Assembly (NCBI RefSeq): GCF_004011695.2 | Contig: NC_082412.1 | Coordinates: 186,001 to 250,000 of the forward strand | DNA length: 64,000 nucleotides | Source: Ascochyta rabiei | Lineage: Eukaryota > Ascomycota > Dothideomycetes > Pleosporales > Didymellaceae | Direction of reading: 5' to 3' | Part shown: piece after piece, positions 42,987 through 52,928 of the stretch | How positions within the stretch are numbered: position 1 is the first letter of the stretch | How the letters are laid out: the number at the start of each line of letters is the position of its first letter | Notes under the pieces: model-generated | Database searches by the model: none | The model's input: only the letters and a program-made list of their open reading frames with translations | What the model was told of the DNA's origin: nothing | Position numbers and translations under genes: made by a program

Positions 42987-44468
42987 TCAGGCCGCGATGC
43001 CAGTCCATCTGCTCGGCACACGGCTTGCGCTCTGAAAGGCAGGTGCTTTGCTAGAGCTCAGTTGCCTCGGCGGGAGCCAAATGCGTGCCTTGCCGACGGC
43101 CTTTGCGTCGAGCTTGCCAACCCGGCGCATGTTCATCTCCAGCACGATGACACGCAAAAAGTCGCTGTTCTCGCGGGGCTCGCGCTGGCGGACAGACGGG
43201 GTGGGTGATTGCAGCCGCCCTGCTTCAGAGCACGGGTCCACTTTGCGTCGGTTGCGCGATGACCGACCTCGTCGGTCGTACGTCTGCATCTGGATCATCG
43301 GCGCGTGGGTCTCGGCATCGGTGTCGATCATGAGCGCATCATGAAGCTGCATGGACAGCTCCGTGGGGGAGATGGGAGCCGGCTGCGGGTTGAGATAGCG
43401 GCGGAGTTCTGGCGAGGGCAGTTCCTCGAGGTGTTTGGGGCGCATCTCGCTGGTGAATTTGGGCGACAACAGCGATCGAGTAAGAAAGTCGTCGGGCGGC
43501 ACGCTTGGTGCAGTGAAGTTGGAAAATGACTTGGCCGCTTCCCGCAGAGCCTGCAGTGACGCCGTGAGGTTGGACTTGAACGACTTGAACCTCTCGTTCG
43601 GGGGGGAGACTGTCATGACGTGTGGCACGTTGGCTTCTGTGAGCTCCTCTGACTGTTCCACGTTGAAGTGGAGGAGCGGGTGGTCCAGTGCGCAGTCTTC
43701 CTTTGGAGGGGACGAATATACTTTTTCCCTGCGCTCGGAGAGAGACTTGCGGCTCATCGAGTCTGGTGTACTGAGGTTGTCCCATTGCGACGCGTACGAC
43801 GGAGCGTCGTAGTCGAGCGATGGAGGCAATGTCGACAGTGAGTCGCTGGATACCGATCTCGAGGCACTGAAGCGGTCCCTCTCTTGCTCCAGGCTCGGCA
43901 GGCTGCCACCGTAGTCGGACTCGGCTTCGTCTATGCGGCCCAAGAGCAGATCCATGGGCGAGCCGGACAGTGAGGAGGGAATGTCGAGGTCGTCCTGCTT
44001 CCACTCCTGGATCAGCTCATCCATGGACATGTTCCTGTCTGGGGTGGAGCGCTTGCGGCGGCGCGGAGGGTGCCTGGGGATGGCGGTGATGGCGAGCAGG
44101 GCGGCGACTGCTGGCGGGAGGGCGTCTGGGTTGTGGCTCTTGGCCGAGCGTGCTGGCCTGCCGCCGTTCTGGCCCTTGGCGCGGACTGTCTGGGTGGAAG
44201 AAGCTCGGGTGGGCGTGCGCGGCGGTATGACGACGGGGCTGGAGTGCTTGAACATGTTGTCGGCGGGCTCAGCGGGCGTGGTGGGTGTGCATGCGGGATT
44301 GACGGTGCGTTGTGAGAGCGTGTTGGGTGTGCATGCGGGATTGGTGGTGCGTTGTGAGAGCGGCGTCCTCGGATTTCTCGCTGTTCGCGTGCCCATCTTC
44401 TCCTGTGGTCTGGTGCGTGGCGAAGGCGGAGGGTGCTGGAGATAGGGAAACGACCTTGGCGAGATCAT
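42987..44468 (-). CDS. Conserved, largely disordered fungal protein
   Basis: A single exon of 493 aa from ATG 44468 (MISPRSFPYLQH). Most of it is Ser/Pro/Arg-rich and probably unstructured. More ordered, conserved-looking segments are DELIQEWKQDDLDIPSSLSG, the DHPLLHFNVEQ to RFKSFKSNLTASLQALREAA region, and the C-terminal DFLRVIVLEMNMRRVGKLD followed by ARIWLPPR. This C-terminal signature recurs in fungal proteins of unknown role as far as I remember, but I cannot name the family. Near the N-terminus a 42-bp unit is duplicated in the DNA (at about 44283 and 44325), giving LSQRTTNPACTPN and LSQRTVNPACTPT in tandem. No membrane segment or signal peptide is visible. Confidence 0.75.
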   Translation of the reverse strand: MISPRSFPYLQHPPPSPRTRPQEKMGTRTARNPRTPLSQRTTNPACTPNTLSQRTVNPACTPTTPAEPADNMFKHSSPVVIPPRTPTRASSTQTVRAKGQNGGRPARSAKSHNPDALPPAVAALLAITAIPRHPPRRRKRSTPDRNMSMDELIQEWKQDDLDIPSSLSGSPMDLLLGRIDEAESDYGGSLPSLEQERDRFSASRSVSSDSLSTLPPSLDYDAPSYASQWDNLSTPDSMSRKSLSERREKVYSSPPKEDCALDHPLLHFNVEQSEELTEANVPHVMTVSPPNERFKSFKSNLTASLQALREAAKSFSNFTAPSVPPDDFLTRSLLSPKFTSEMRPKHLEELPSPELRRYLNPQPAPISPTELSMQLHDALMIDTDAETHAPMIQMQTYDRRGRSSRNRRKVDPCSEAGRLQSPTPSVRQREPRENSDFLRVIVLEMNMRRVGKLDAKAVGKARIWLPPRQLSSSKAPAFQSASRVPSRWTGIAA

Positions 44469-46617
44469 GGCAGGCAAGCGTGGTGCGTCCCTGGGAGCGT
44501 TTGCCGGTGACTAACGAGGCTCCGAGTCCGCGTCTGGCTAGACGTGCGTGACGTTGATCGCAAGGCAATCCTTTACGTTATTGCTGCGGCGGGATTGGAT
44601 GGCTGGCGAGGGGAGCATTAGACGTGCAGGGTCAGGACCGGCCGAAGGTCCCCGGGCACGCGACAGCAACGGTATGGATGTGGAGGTAAGACTTGAGTGT
44701 GAAAATGTGCAGGCAGCGGTTGGCAGGCGTGTTGTTGCGCGAAGAGCAGAGGCGAGAGGAATGGAGAGGAAGATGCAGCAGTAGCAGCAGCAGTAGCAGC
44801 AGCAGTAGCAGCAGTGGCACGCAGCGATAAGGCAAGGCAGCACAGCACAGCACACCCACGGGTTGCACCGGGATAGTCACCACACAACACGAGGGTTATC
44901 AGCGCTCGATACGCCTGCGATAATAACGGCCAGTCGCGTGGGCGAGCGTCCGTAGTCCGTACCGAGTCCAAGAGGCCACGTCCAAGAGCACGCTGGATCA
45001 GCACGCGCTGCATGACAGCGACGCACGCACGCACACACGCACACACGCACAAGCGGCCACCAGGCACCGCCGAGACAAGGCAGCAGCTGAGCCTCCTCTG
45101 TGCACTCTGCGCTCCTCGCTCCTCGCTCCTCGCTCCTCGCTTCTCGCTGCTCAGCGCGCCCCCTTGCTGCACCCAACTGCCTGAAACCCGTGAAGCGCTG
45201 GCGGGCTGGCGTTGGGCCGAGGAGCAGATCGCCTGCGCGCGGCCTGTCCTCTCCACCCTGTTACCTGTGCACGGCCAGCAGGTCAGCCCTGCCCCACGCC
45301 GCGTTTCTTCTGGAAGGTCTGCAGAACAGGCGTGTGCGTACCTACCACAGCACAACCAGGCCCGTCCCTCGAAAGCCCCACAGCCCTCACTCTGCCTCTG
45401 CCTCTGCCTCTGCCTCTGCCTCTGCCTCTGTCTCTGCCTCTCTCTTCCGCTGCGGCCACCTCCACAACAACGATACGCCCCTGGTCCGTCCACCACCCCT
45501 CGACAGAGCATGACCGCATAGCACGTCGGGCTGACGTCCGTAGTGGCGGTCCAGCACCTGGGGGGAGCCTGTCAGATAGCGAATCCTTATCTTTCGACGC
45601 TGCACCTCTGTCTCGCATGACGCCGCGCTAGCCGCTATCTTTACCCCAACCTGGCTGTGGGGTGCATGCGAGCCCAAGCCGAAACGGGACGCAATCGCTG
45701 CGGCCTTGGCGCGTCGTGACGCCCGCGACCTGACGTGTGGCTCATGACCTGGAAGCTGGATTTTCCGGTTTTTCTCCTCGTTGCTTTCTTGGCTCGAGAC
45801 CCGTGTGTGCTGGCATCGTGGCCTCGCTGCCATGCCTTCCTCGTTCCATGCTTTCGTCAGGCCGTGAGTACCGACACCGTGTGAATGTCACTGTGCTCGC
45901 ACCGCATCGACCTTCCGCTTCAGTCGGAAATATGCTTAGCCCAGATGAAGAAGGTGGGCGGTGCCAGGAGCCTCAATAGGAAGGACTACACCGCCTCTCA
46001 CACGATGCACTGCAAAGAACGGGCACAGACGTCGCACGCTTCAGCGTCATGGTAGCCGTTTTTCGCATTCCTCATTTCCCTCTTGCCCTGACCCTGCGCT
46101 ACTGCGGCCCTCGGCTCAGTCATAATAGTACACGGCGCCATCCTGCTCGCGGGCATTACCACATGTGTCCGCAGCTTCGCTACACTAACAGACGAATAAA
46201 CAAAAAAAGAAGCTAAAAAGAAGCAATATCAGAACAAGGCCCCAGAGCGCTATCCAGAACGCCGTCGACTCGCTGCTAAACGGGCGAGGACCAAAAATGC
46301 AACAAGGGCAAGAATGTGAAACGAGAAGCCTGAGCTGCCCCAGTCGTGTGGCCATTCGTGGGTGGTACATGCACAGTGATATGTAGACACCCTGTCGGCT
46401 TGGTACGTGGCGATTATCACCGCCAGTCCTGCCTCGTGCTGAAATGAGTCCAAGAAAGTTTTCAGACAGCCGAGCGGTCAAAGAATACAGATGAAGAACG
46501 AAAATTCGCCGGGACAAGGCCAGACGGCTGTGAAGTCGACGTGCCTGCGCTGTGACTGCACCTCTGTGAACGGCAAGGCTGGCGTGACGGTTGCGCAGGA
46601 AGAACGAGAGCGACATG
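44469..46617. other. 2.1 kb gene-free stretch with several microsatellites
   Basis: Repeats include CAGCAGTAG units (about 44773-44816), ACGCACACAC (about 45011-45052), CTCCTCGC units (about 45111-45150) and CTCTGC units (about 45389-45440). A segment on the minus strand at 46150-46119 reads in one frame ..QDGAVYYYD then stop and is discussed as a possible alternative ASE1 end. Nothing else supported. Confidence 0.5.
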
Positions 46618-49074
46618 TTAGTACACGCTGCCATCGTCGGTCCAGCCAGCTTCACTGCATCGAACCATGCGGCCGTCCTGGTCCATCGTCATACTGCCGC
46701 CGTCGACATTGCGGATGCCTCTAATCTTCTTGCCTTGGATGGCCCGTGGCGTAGATGCGTGGTCAGGTGTGCCACGCTTGATCTGACTGCCCCGGTAGCT
46801 CGGAAAGTCGACGTTGCTCTCAGGTGCTTCGTCAGACTGTTCGCTGAATGTCTCCCAGTTCTCTGATCCTCCCTGACCAGAGCCCGCCGAAGACGCTTGC
46901 GAAATGTGCCGGCTGCTGTTGGACGACAGCGATGGAGTGGGCGCATGGACATAGGACAAACCGTAGCCAGGACGCATCGTTTGGCTGAACCGATCGTCAT
47001 ACGGATCCTCCGGAGGTAGGCTTCGAACAATACTTTCGCTGCGCTCGCCACGGTTGAACTCAAACCGATTCCTCGGCGTCTCAGTAGCTTCTGGCGGGAT
47101 AAAGAGATCCTTCATTCGTGGAGGTGGGGCCATGGGCGCGCCTTTCCTTCGTAGTGTTGACGACTGTGAGTCTGCTCGCGAGTGCATGGACGAGGCCGTG
47201 GAATGTATGGAGTCACCTCGAGAGTGGGTCGAGTAGCTCGAATCAGCTCGAGAGAGCGTCGAGTCAGTTCGACAAAGGGTCCCAGGTCGTCGCTCAGGCG
47301 AACCCATGGTCTTTTGTGGCGCGCGAGTGGGCAGCTTCGAAGGGCTCTTTGCACCCGATGCTGCAGAGACAGACTGAGCAAATGGGTTGCCGCGCATCAC
47401 GCTTGCACCAAAGTTGGTTGATACCGGCGTTTTGGCTCGGCTAGGTGGCTCGTTGAGTGTCTGACGGTGGACCGCCTGTCCATGGACTGTACCAGATCGG
47501 GGGCGAATGGTGGAATTAGATCTGGTCAGCGTTCCCTGCTTCGTGGGCATGCTCATGTTGGATGGAGTCTTGGCTCGAGGTGGAGGACCCTTTTGAGCGA
47601 CAGCATACAGCTCATCTAGGTAACGCTCGCCGTGGACAAGGAAAGGTCGACCCCATTCGCTCTCGTAGCCCTCGAGGGTCGCTCTGAGATCAGCTTCCAC
47701 CTTGGGCAAATCCTTTGCAATGCGTTTCCGCATCTTCTCCTCGCGCAACAGCTTTCCAGGGTCGCGCTTCTCGCCCTTCTGACCGCGACCCATCAGTCGA
47801 GAAGCATCCTGGCTGGATTGCTGGAGCTCGGTTCGCTCCTTGATCAGCTCACGGTGTCGGTCAATCTTGGAGAGGATGGGTAAGCGTTGCTCCTTGAGCG
47901 ATTCGAGTCGTGAAATCTCCGCCTCGTGTGCTGATAGAAGTGCGTCGCTGCAGACGTCCGAGAAGGCAGGTGTAAAGTCAAGCATTTCCTCCTCGGAGAA
48001 GTACAGTGCATCCCACAGCTCTTGCAGTTTTATCCGCGCCTCCTCCACAAAGATGTGCAGGTTTTGGCGTTTCAGCTCGTTGAGTCGCGAGAGCTCGTCT
48101 TCGAACTCGTTGATGGTGCGCAGACCACAGCCACGGTTGCTCGCAAGGAAGTGCTTACGCTCGTTGGGCTCGACGCTGAGACGTTCCCACAGCTCTTCGA
48201 TGGTGGCTCGTAGCTGAGCTAGTCGTCGTTCGCGCCCGCGCTTCTCCTCGATCAGACGCTCCTTCTTCGCCTTCAACTCAACCAGATCCTCCTTGTGCAG
48301 ACCCAATTGCTCTGGCGCGTCGCGATAGCATTGCACGATGGTCGAGTCTGTCTGCGCCTGCGGGGTTCCCAGTTCAGCCCAAAGCTGGATGATGTCCTGG
48401 CACACCACCTGGACTGTGTTCAGACGCTTTGTGTATTCCTCGTAGACGCGGGTGAACTCGCTGTCTAGCTTGGCGACGTAGGCAGAGGAGATGTCGAAAG
48501 CGGGCGAGACGGTCGCGCCCGGCGCTGTGGGCGGCAGCTTGATGGTAACGAAGTCGGACTCGAGGTGAGAGGCGTAGGACTCGAGAGCCTCGGCGAGTTC
48601 TGCTACATGTCAGCATGGTTGCGCGGCTGTGGAAAGAAGCAACCTACTGCGCACTTGCTCGAAGCGCTCCTGGTGCTGCTTATGGACGGCATTGTACTTC
48701 TCTTTCAGCGTCTTCAGGCAGCGCGTCAGGGGATAGGTGACCTTTGGCTCGCCCTTGTTGTACTTGGGGCTTGTCTTGTTGTCGTTCAGAGAGGCGTCCA
48801 TCTGCTTGATGGTCTCGATCAGGCGCTGCGCTTCCTCGGTCATCTCGTGCTTTTCGTTGGTGACGGTGCGCAGTTGGCCATGGAGCGTGTCTGAGAGGGC
48901 AGCGAAGAGCTAGAACAAGGTCAGCCGTGTGCGCAGGAGCCGTACGTGTGCCGCGGCGTGTACCTCTGCCTCGCGTGAGTCGCGCTCATGGCTGGGGACG
49001 CCGATGTCGTCGAAGAGGCCGTGCAGCTGGCCGATGATGGAGGTGACCTGCTGAGCGAGGTAGCCGGTGTCCAT
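46618..49074 (-). CDS. ASE1: Anaphase spindle midzone protein Ase1 (PRC1/MAP65 family)
   Basis: Exons 49074-48964, 48909-48648 and 48602-46618 give 785 aa. The N-terminal dimerisation region is helical (LAQQVTSIIGQLHGLFDDIG). The spectrin-like microtubule-binding part carries the family hallmarks: LNELKRQNLHIFVEEARIKL, ELWDALYFSEEEMLDFTPAF, KEQRLPILSKIDRHRELI and KMRKRIAKDLPKVEADLRATL with WGRPFLVHGERYLDEL. The C-terminal tail after about residue 475 is Ser/Pro/Arg-rich with many SRADS and TP sites, matching the CDK-regulated tail of Ase1. Ase1 crosslinks antiparallel microtubules at the spindle midzone. The intron-2 acceptor could be GTAG or TAGCAG (3-nt shift); the first gives RTELAEALES, closer to the family. 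The protein ends DDGSVY. A downstream segment with a similar ending is noted among the findings. Confidence 0.9.
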
Positions 49075-50584
49075 GATGGCTGCAGACCTGCCCGCGGCTT
49101 CCTTGGTCGCGTTCGCGCTCGCGTATGCACTGTGATTGCGCAGTGCGGTGGGGCAGCCCGGCGGTGATCTCGAGTATGCAATGCGGTGTGCAATCGGCCG
49201 AGTATCGAGGTCAACGCACGGGTGGGGGAGGGCAGCAGGACCCAAGCAAAGCAAGGAATGCTGGTCGTCGCAAGAGCTGCAATTAAAGAGAGAAATTGCG
49301 CCGGCCACGCTCGAAGCACTCCCACGGTGTGGATGGGTGGTCGCGTCAACAAATGCGTTGTTGGCAAGACGCAAGGCCGACGTGATGCAATGTTGAAGAT
49401 GGCGGCAGTCGGCCTGTGATCAATCAGTGGCTCGCGCGTTTATTTTTGGCTGGAGCGGTTGTTGATCGCCGTTGCCGTGGCAATCAGCCGCCCATCAACA
49501 CGAAAGTTCCGTTTCATCCACATTATCTCCGCACCACTCGCGGAGGACACAGCGTTCAACAGAGAAAAAACTTGGTTGTACTGCAGGGATGCACGTCGTG
49601 TAGCGTACCATGGCTTAGCTGGGTTGAAGGGCAGAGGTCTTGAGGACACTGTTTTGGGTCATCGTGAACAAGCTGGTGTCCTTCAAGTCTGCCCACCTGT
49701 GATGAGCCACCCCCGAGACTGTACCGCATTGTCAATTGCCATGCCCACGCAGCATCGAGAAGACGCCAGTCTCGCGTGTACCGTTCGCATCGGCATGATC
49801 TCCCGATCGTCCTTTGTCTGTGCCTCTTCTGCCGCTCCGCCTTCACGCACCAACCACTCAGCTGACAAGCGCCCCGCTGCATCTGTGCCTGCTCCTCACG
49901 TTCGCAGTGACAAAGTGGGGGAGCCTAATGGCGTTTCCCAGCAACCATCGCGACCTTGCTTCCGTTGACCTTAGAGACTCGACAACTTGGGTGCTAGCTT
50001 AGCCCGTCTTGCCGCGAGCTGCATGCACTGTGAGATACAGCGGAACTTGAAAGCATCTTCCTCTTTCCGTTGAGTCAATGCAAGGTTCTAACCAAATTGG
50101 ATGGCTTGGATACTCGCTCTATCATAGTGTCAGCTCACCATGTTTACTCAACGCCCTGGGCCATCCACTCTACCCCCAGTTAGCCATCAGCAAGTCCAAA
50201 TGCGTCAGACACCGTGTACTTGACTGTAGGAGCCTCGTACTAGATTCCCAACAGACACCGCGTACTTGACTGCGCTGCGAGATATTCGATCAGACCATGA
50301 TTCCCAACAGACGTCGAGTCTTGCGTAACATGATAGCAGCACTTCCAAGCATCAATGGCGACAGAACCGCACGGGATGCATGGCCTTTGAAGTGGTCGGC
50401 TAAGGGCGATCATAGATGCCAAGGCGAGCGTCAAAGTCGGGTAAGGATTGATGATTTAGCGGGGTCAGGGCATCGGCGCCGGCCGAGCTTCATGCGAGGG
50501 CCATTGCACGCAACCCGGGATGGATTGCAATCAAGAATATAATATATAAATGCGTTCTTCCTTTCATCAATCAGATCATCATCT
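49075..50584. other. Intergenic region between ASE1 and the tRNA gene
   Basis: No protein gene recognised on either strand. The last 50 bp contain a TATA element that appears to belong to the tRNA gene. Confidence 0.5.
50543..50550 (+). promoter_or_regulatory. Upstream TATA element of the tRNA gene
   Basis: TATATAAA about 35 bp upstream of the tRNA 5' end, within an AT-only stretch. TATA elements at this distance are common upstream of fungal Pol III genes. Confidence 0.55.
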
Positions 50585-50721
50585 GGCCTAATGGCCCAAT
50601 GGCAAGGCGCTTGACTACGATTCGTTCGGCAATCAAGAGATTCCAGGTTGTAAGTACTGCCCCAATTGTCAGACCCAGCGTTCGAATCCTTACATCGTTC
50701 CAGCGACCCCTGGTTAGGTCA
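50585..50721 (+). tRNA. tRNA-Arg(ACG) with anticodon-loop intron and a 54-nt T-loop insert
   Basis: The cloverleaf is complete when two inserts are removed. Acceptor stem GGCCTAA (50585-50591) pairs with TTAGGTC (50714-50720). The A box is TGGCCCAATGG. The anticodon stem CTTGA/TCAAG encloses loop CTACGA-A, anticodon ACG at 50617-50619. An 11-nt intron (about 50621-50631) sits one base after the anticodon, the canonical position 37/38. The T stem CCAGG (50643-50647) pairs with CCTGG (50709-50713). Its loop should be TTCGACC but is cut after TT by 54 nt (50650-50703) that begin GTAAGT and end CCAG, like an mRNA intron. The insert splits the B box GGTTCGACCCC, yet carries its own B-box-like word GTTCGAATCC (50681-50690). 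Variable loop AGATT and discriminator A are normal. An upstream TATA and a downstream T-run terminator are present. It may be a functional interrupted tRNA or a tRNA pseudogene. Confidence 0.72.
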
Positions 50722-50738
50722 TCACAAAACCAATACCT

Positions 50739-50751
50739 TATTTTTGTTTTT
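50739..50751 (+). terminator. Pol III T-run terminator
   Basis: TTATTTTTGTTTTT begins 18 bp after the tRNA discriminator base. Two runs of five T on the coding strand are sufficient for RNA polymerase III termination. Confidence 0.65.
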
Positions 50752-52928
50752 ACGCCTAGTCTCCCTTCAACTACTGCCTGCGTCCTCCATGTTTCTACGC
50801 ATCTTAGATCGCGTTGTGATGATCGCGAAACCCTCCAGGCTTATTGCTAGCCTTCTTTTGGGGCGCGAGGGCATGTGTGCTGTCTGGGCGTGAGCTTTGT
50901 TTTAGCTTATCGTGAATTTCAATAACATAATTGGTCCTTGATGAGCGGCCAAGGAGAACAGGAGGATGGAGAGACCGTCAAGGTTGTTGACAACGGTCTT
51001 AATTCCTCTGCTTAAGCGCGAGCCTGCCGTTAACATATTCGGTCCTTTCGCCGGGCGCAAGAGAACGCTATTAGCCAGTTGGATACCGTAATCAACCGCC
51101 ATGTAAGCAAGACTCGACTCAACTTTAACAGGTGGTCCTGTACTAACCTTGAATGGGACAGAGACACCCAGCCAACGGTGGGCCTGCAAGAGCACCAGAT
51201 CAAAGGGCGTGATAGGTACTTCGGCACTGAAGATAACGGCCTAGACAATGAGGCTTTATGCCGTCCGAGAGTGTTGTAAGGTGGTTTACACCAGCTAGTG
51301 TCTGTTGCCCGTTTGGGCTAGTCTGTTCATCTCTCCCCATATAGCGCGTCTCCCGACGTCTGAATCCATCAATTTTACACCCAGCTTCCAATGGCCGGAA
51401 CCATACATGTTCCAGAACATCAAGACACTGGGGACTTGGAAGAGACCAGGCTCATACACTACCGAAGATGAGATCCAGTGGTCAAATGGTACCACAGCGC
51501 TCTCAAGTGCTACACTACTGGAGAAAACGAGTCTCCACAGCACGAGACGGTACTGCAGCACGGCAAGCGATGCAAAGCGGTTGTTGGGTACGAATACAGC
51601 GCGCTGAAGTGCCTCCGCAAAGGAGTCGTGGACATGGCCGAGGAGCAACGAATACGGTAACCACTTCCATCCTACCAGAAATAGCCTTTACCGCAATACG
51701 TTGTATCTACCTTGTCGTTATATACACGACTTGATTGCTCTGCAGAAAGCACTTTAGGTACCTTTAAAATCCTAAGCATCGCAGTGCTGTGTACACATAT
51801 TCTTTCCACTCTTCCCTTCCCTTGCCTTGCTTGGCCTCACACAAGAATATTATAATGCATTCGTACAAACACATTGTAGTCTTATGCACGATTCAATACA
51901 CCCACAATCAGTGCTGTAGAGTCCCAATTCCCGGCACCGCATACAATTTGAAGATAACGAGCAGGGATCGGAAGCGGGCTGTCTGGTGGTGGGAGGGGGA
52001 TATTTGAACCGCGAGCTCGAACACAGTGAGAGGTTTGATCCTGGAGTATTGGCTATTCACTGCACCCACACCAGCGCCCTACACGGGAATTCAAACCCCT
52101 ACAGCCAGCGCTGTAGCTGCCTGATCTCTAGCGCTGTAGAAATTCCGAGGTGAAGAGTAGTGGTTGCAAACGTACTATCCAGCGTGGGCGGGCGTTTGGG
52201 CTGCAAGCGACGGCATTTCAGACACGATGGTTTGTTTTAGAGTGTTGGTTATTCAGGGTAGCCATTTTACTGTCCAGCAGGACCTAACCCTCGTACCGCT
52301 AGCGCTACAGTCTCCTGGTTCCCAGCACCACGAACATCTCGAGACGGCAATCACTGATCAAAAGCAGCAGCCCGTCTGGTTTGTGGGTGTGCGTTTGAAA
52401 TGCATATCGTAGTGCTTCGGACGGGGAGAGGTTTGATCCTAGAGTGTTGGTCTGAGAGGCAGAGACAGAGGCAGAGTCTTGAGTCAGATGGTTGGCTGGC
52501 TGGGGATTTCTTTTCGTTCTTGAAGCGTCGCTTCGTGTTCGTGCACATCCAAGCAGTAGTGACGTGGTTTCTGCTTGATGGATATATCTACACTGTTTAG
52601 ATGCTTTGAGCACATGTTGGGTGTTGAAAGCGCGGTCCTCTCTGTGATTTCTTCACCTTTCTGTGTTTGCTGTACGTATGTCGTTGTCGGTGAGCGGGCT
52701 GGGTCTGCTCCTACAACAGTGTAGCAATGTGACCACATCTAAATTCTACGCGACGCAGACGCGTCGGGTATACGCACTGGGTGCTACTGCGCAATTAATT
52801 ATATACCAGTGGCTCAAGTCTTCATCAACAATCCCACCACATGCAACATTCACTTCTCCAACAGAAAACGCTTCCAAAGTCTTCTTCTCAACATGGCGAT
52901 TACGTTTATACATTTGAGTATACAACTT
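50752..52928. other. Gene-poor stretch with dispersed short repeats
   Basis: No gene recognised. A word related to TTTGATCCTAGAGTGTTGGT occurs at about 52034, 52231 and 52430 with variations. A minus-strand frame at 51195-50902 has a hydrophobic stretch (LSILLFSLAAHQGPIMLL), but no motif or start supports it as a gene. Confidence 0.45.

Noticed and set aside
50902..51195. Minus-strand frame with a hydrophobic stretch, possible membrane-protein exon
   Set aside because: No start in context, no partner exons that splice in phase, and no recognised motif. It could be a gene relic, but I cannot support it.
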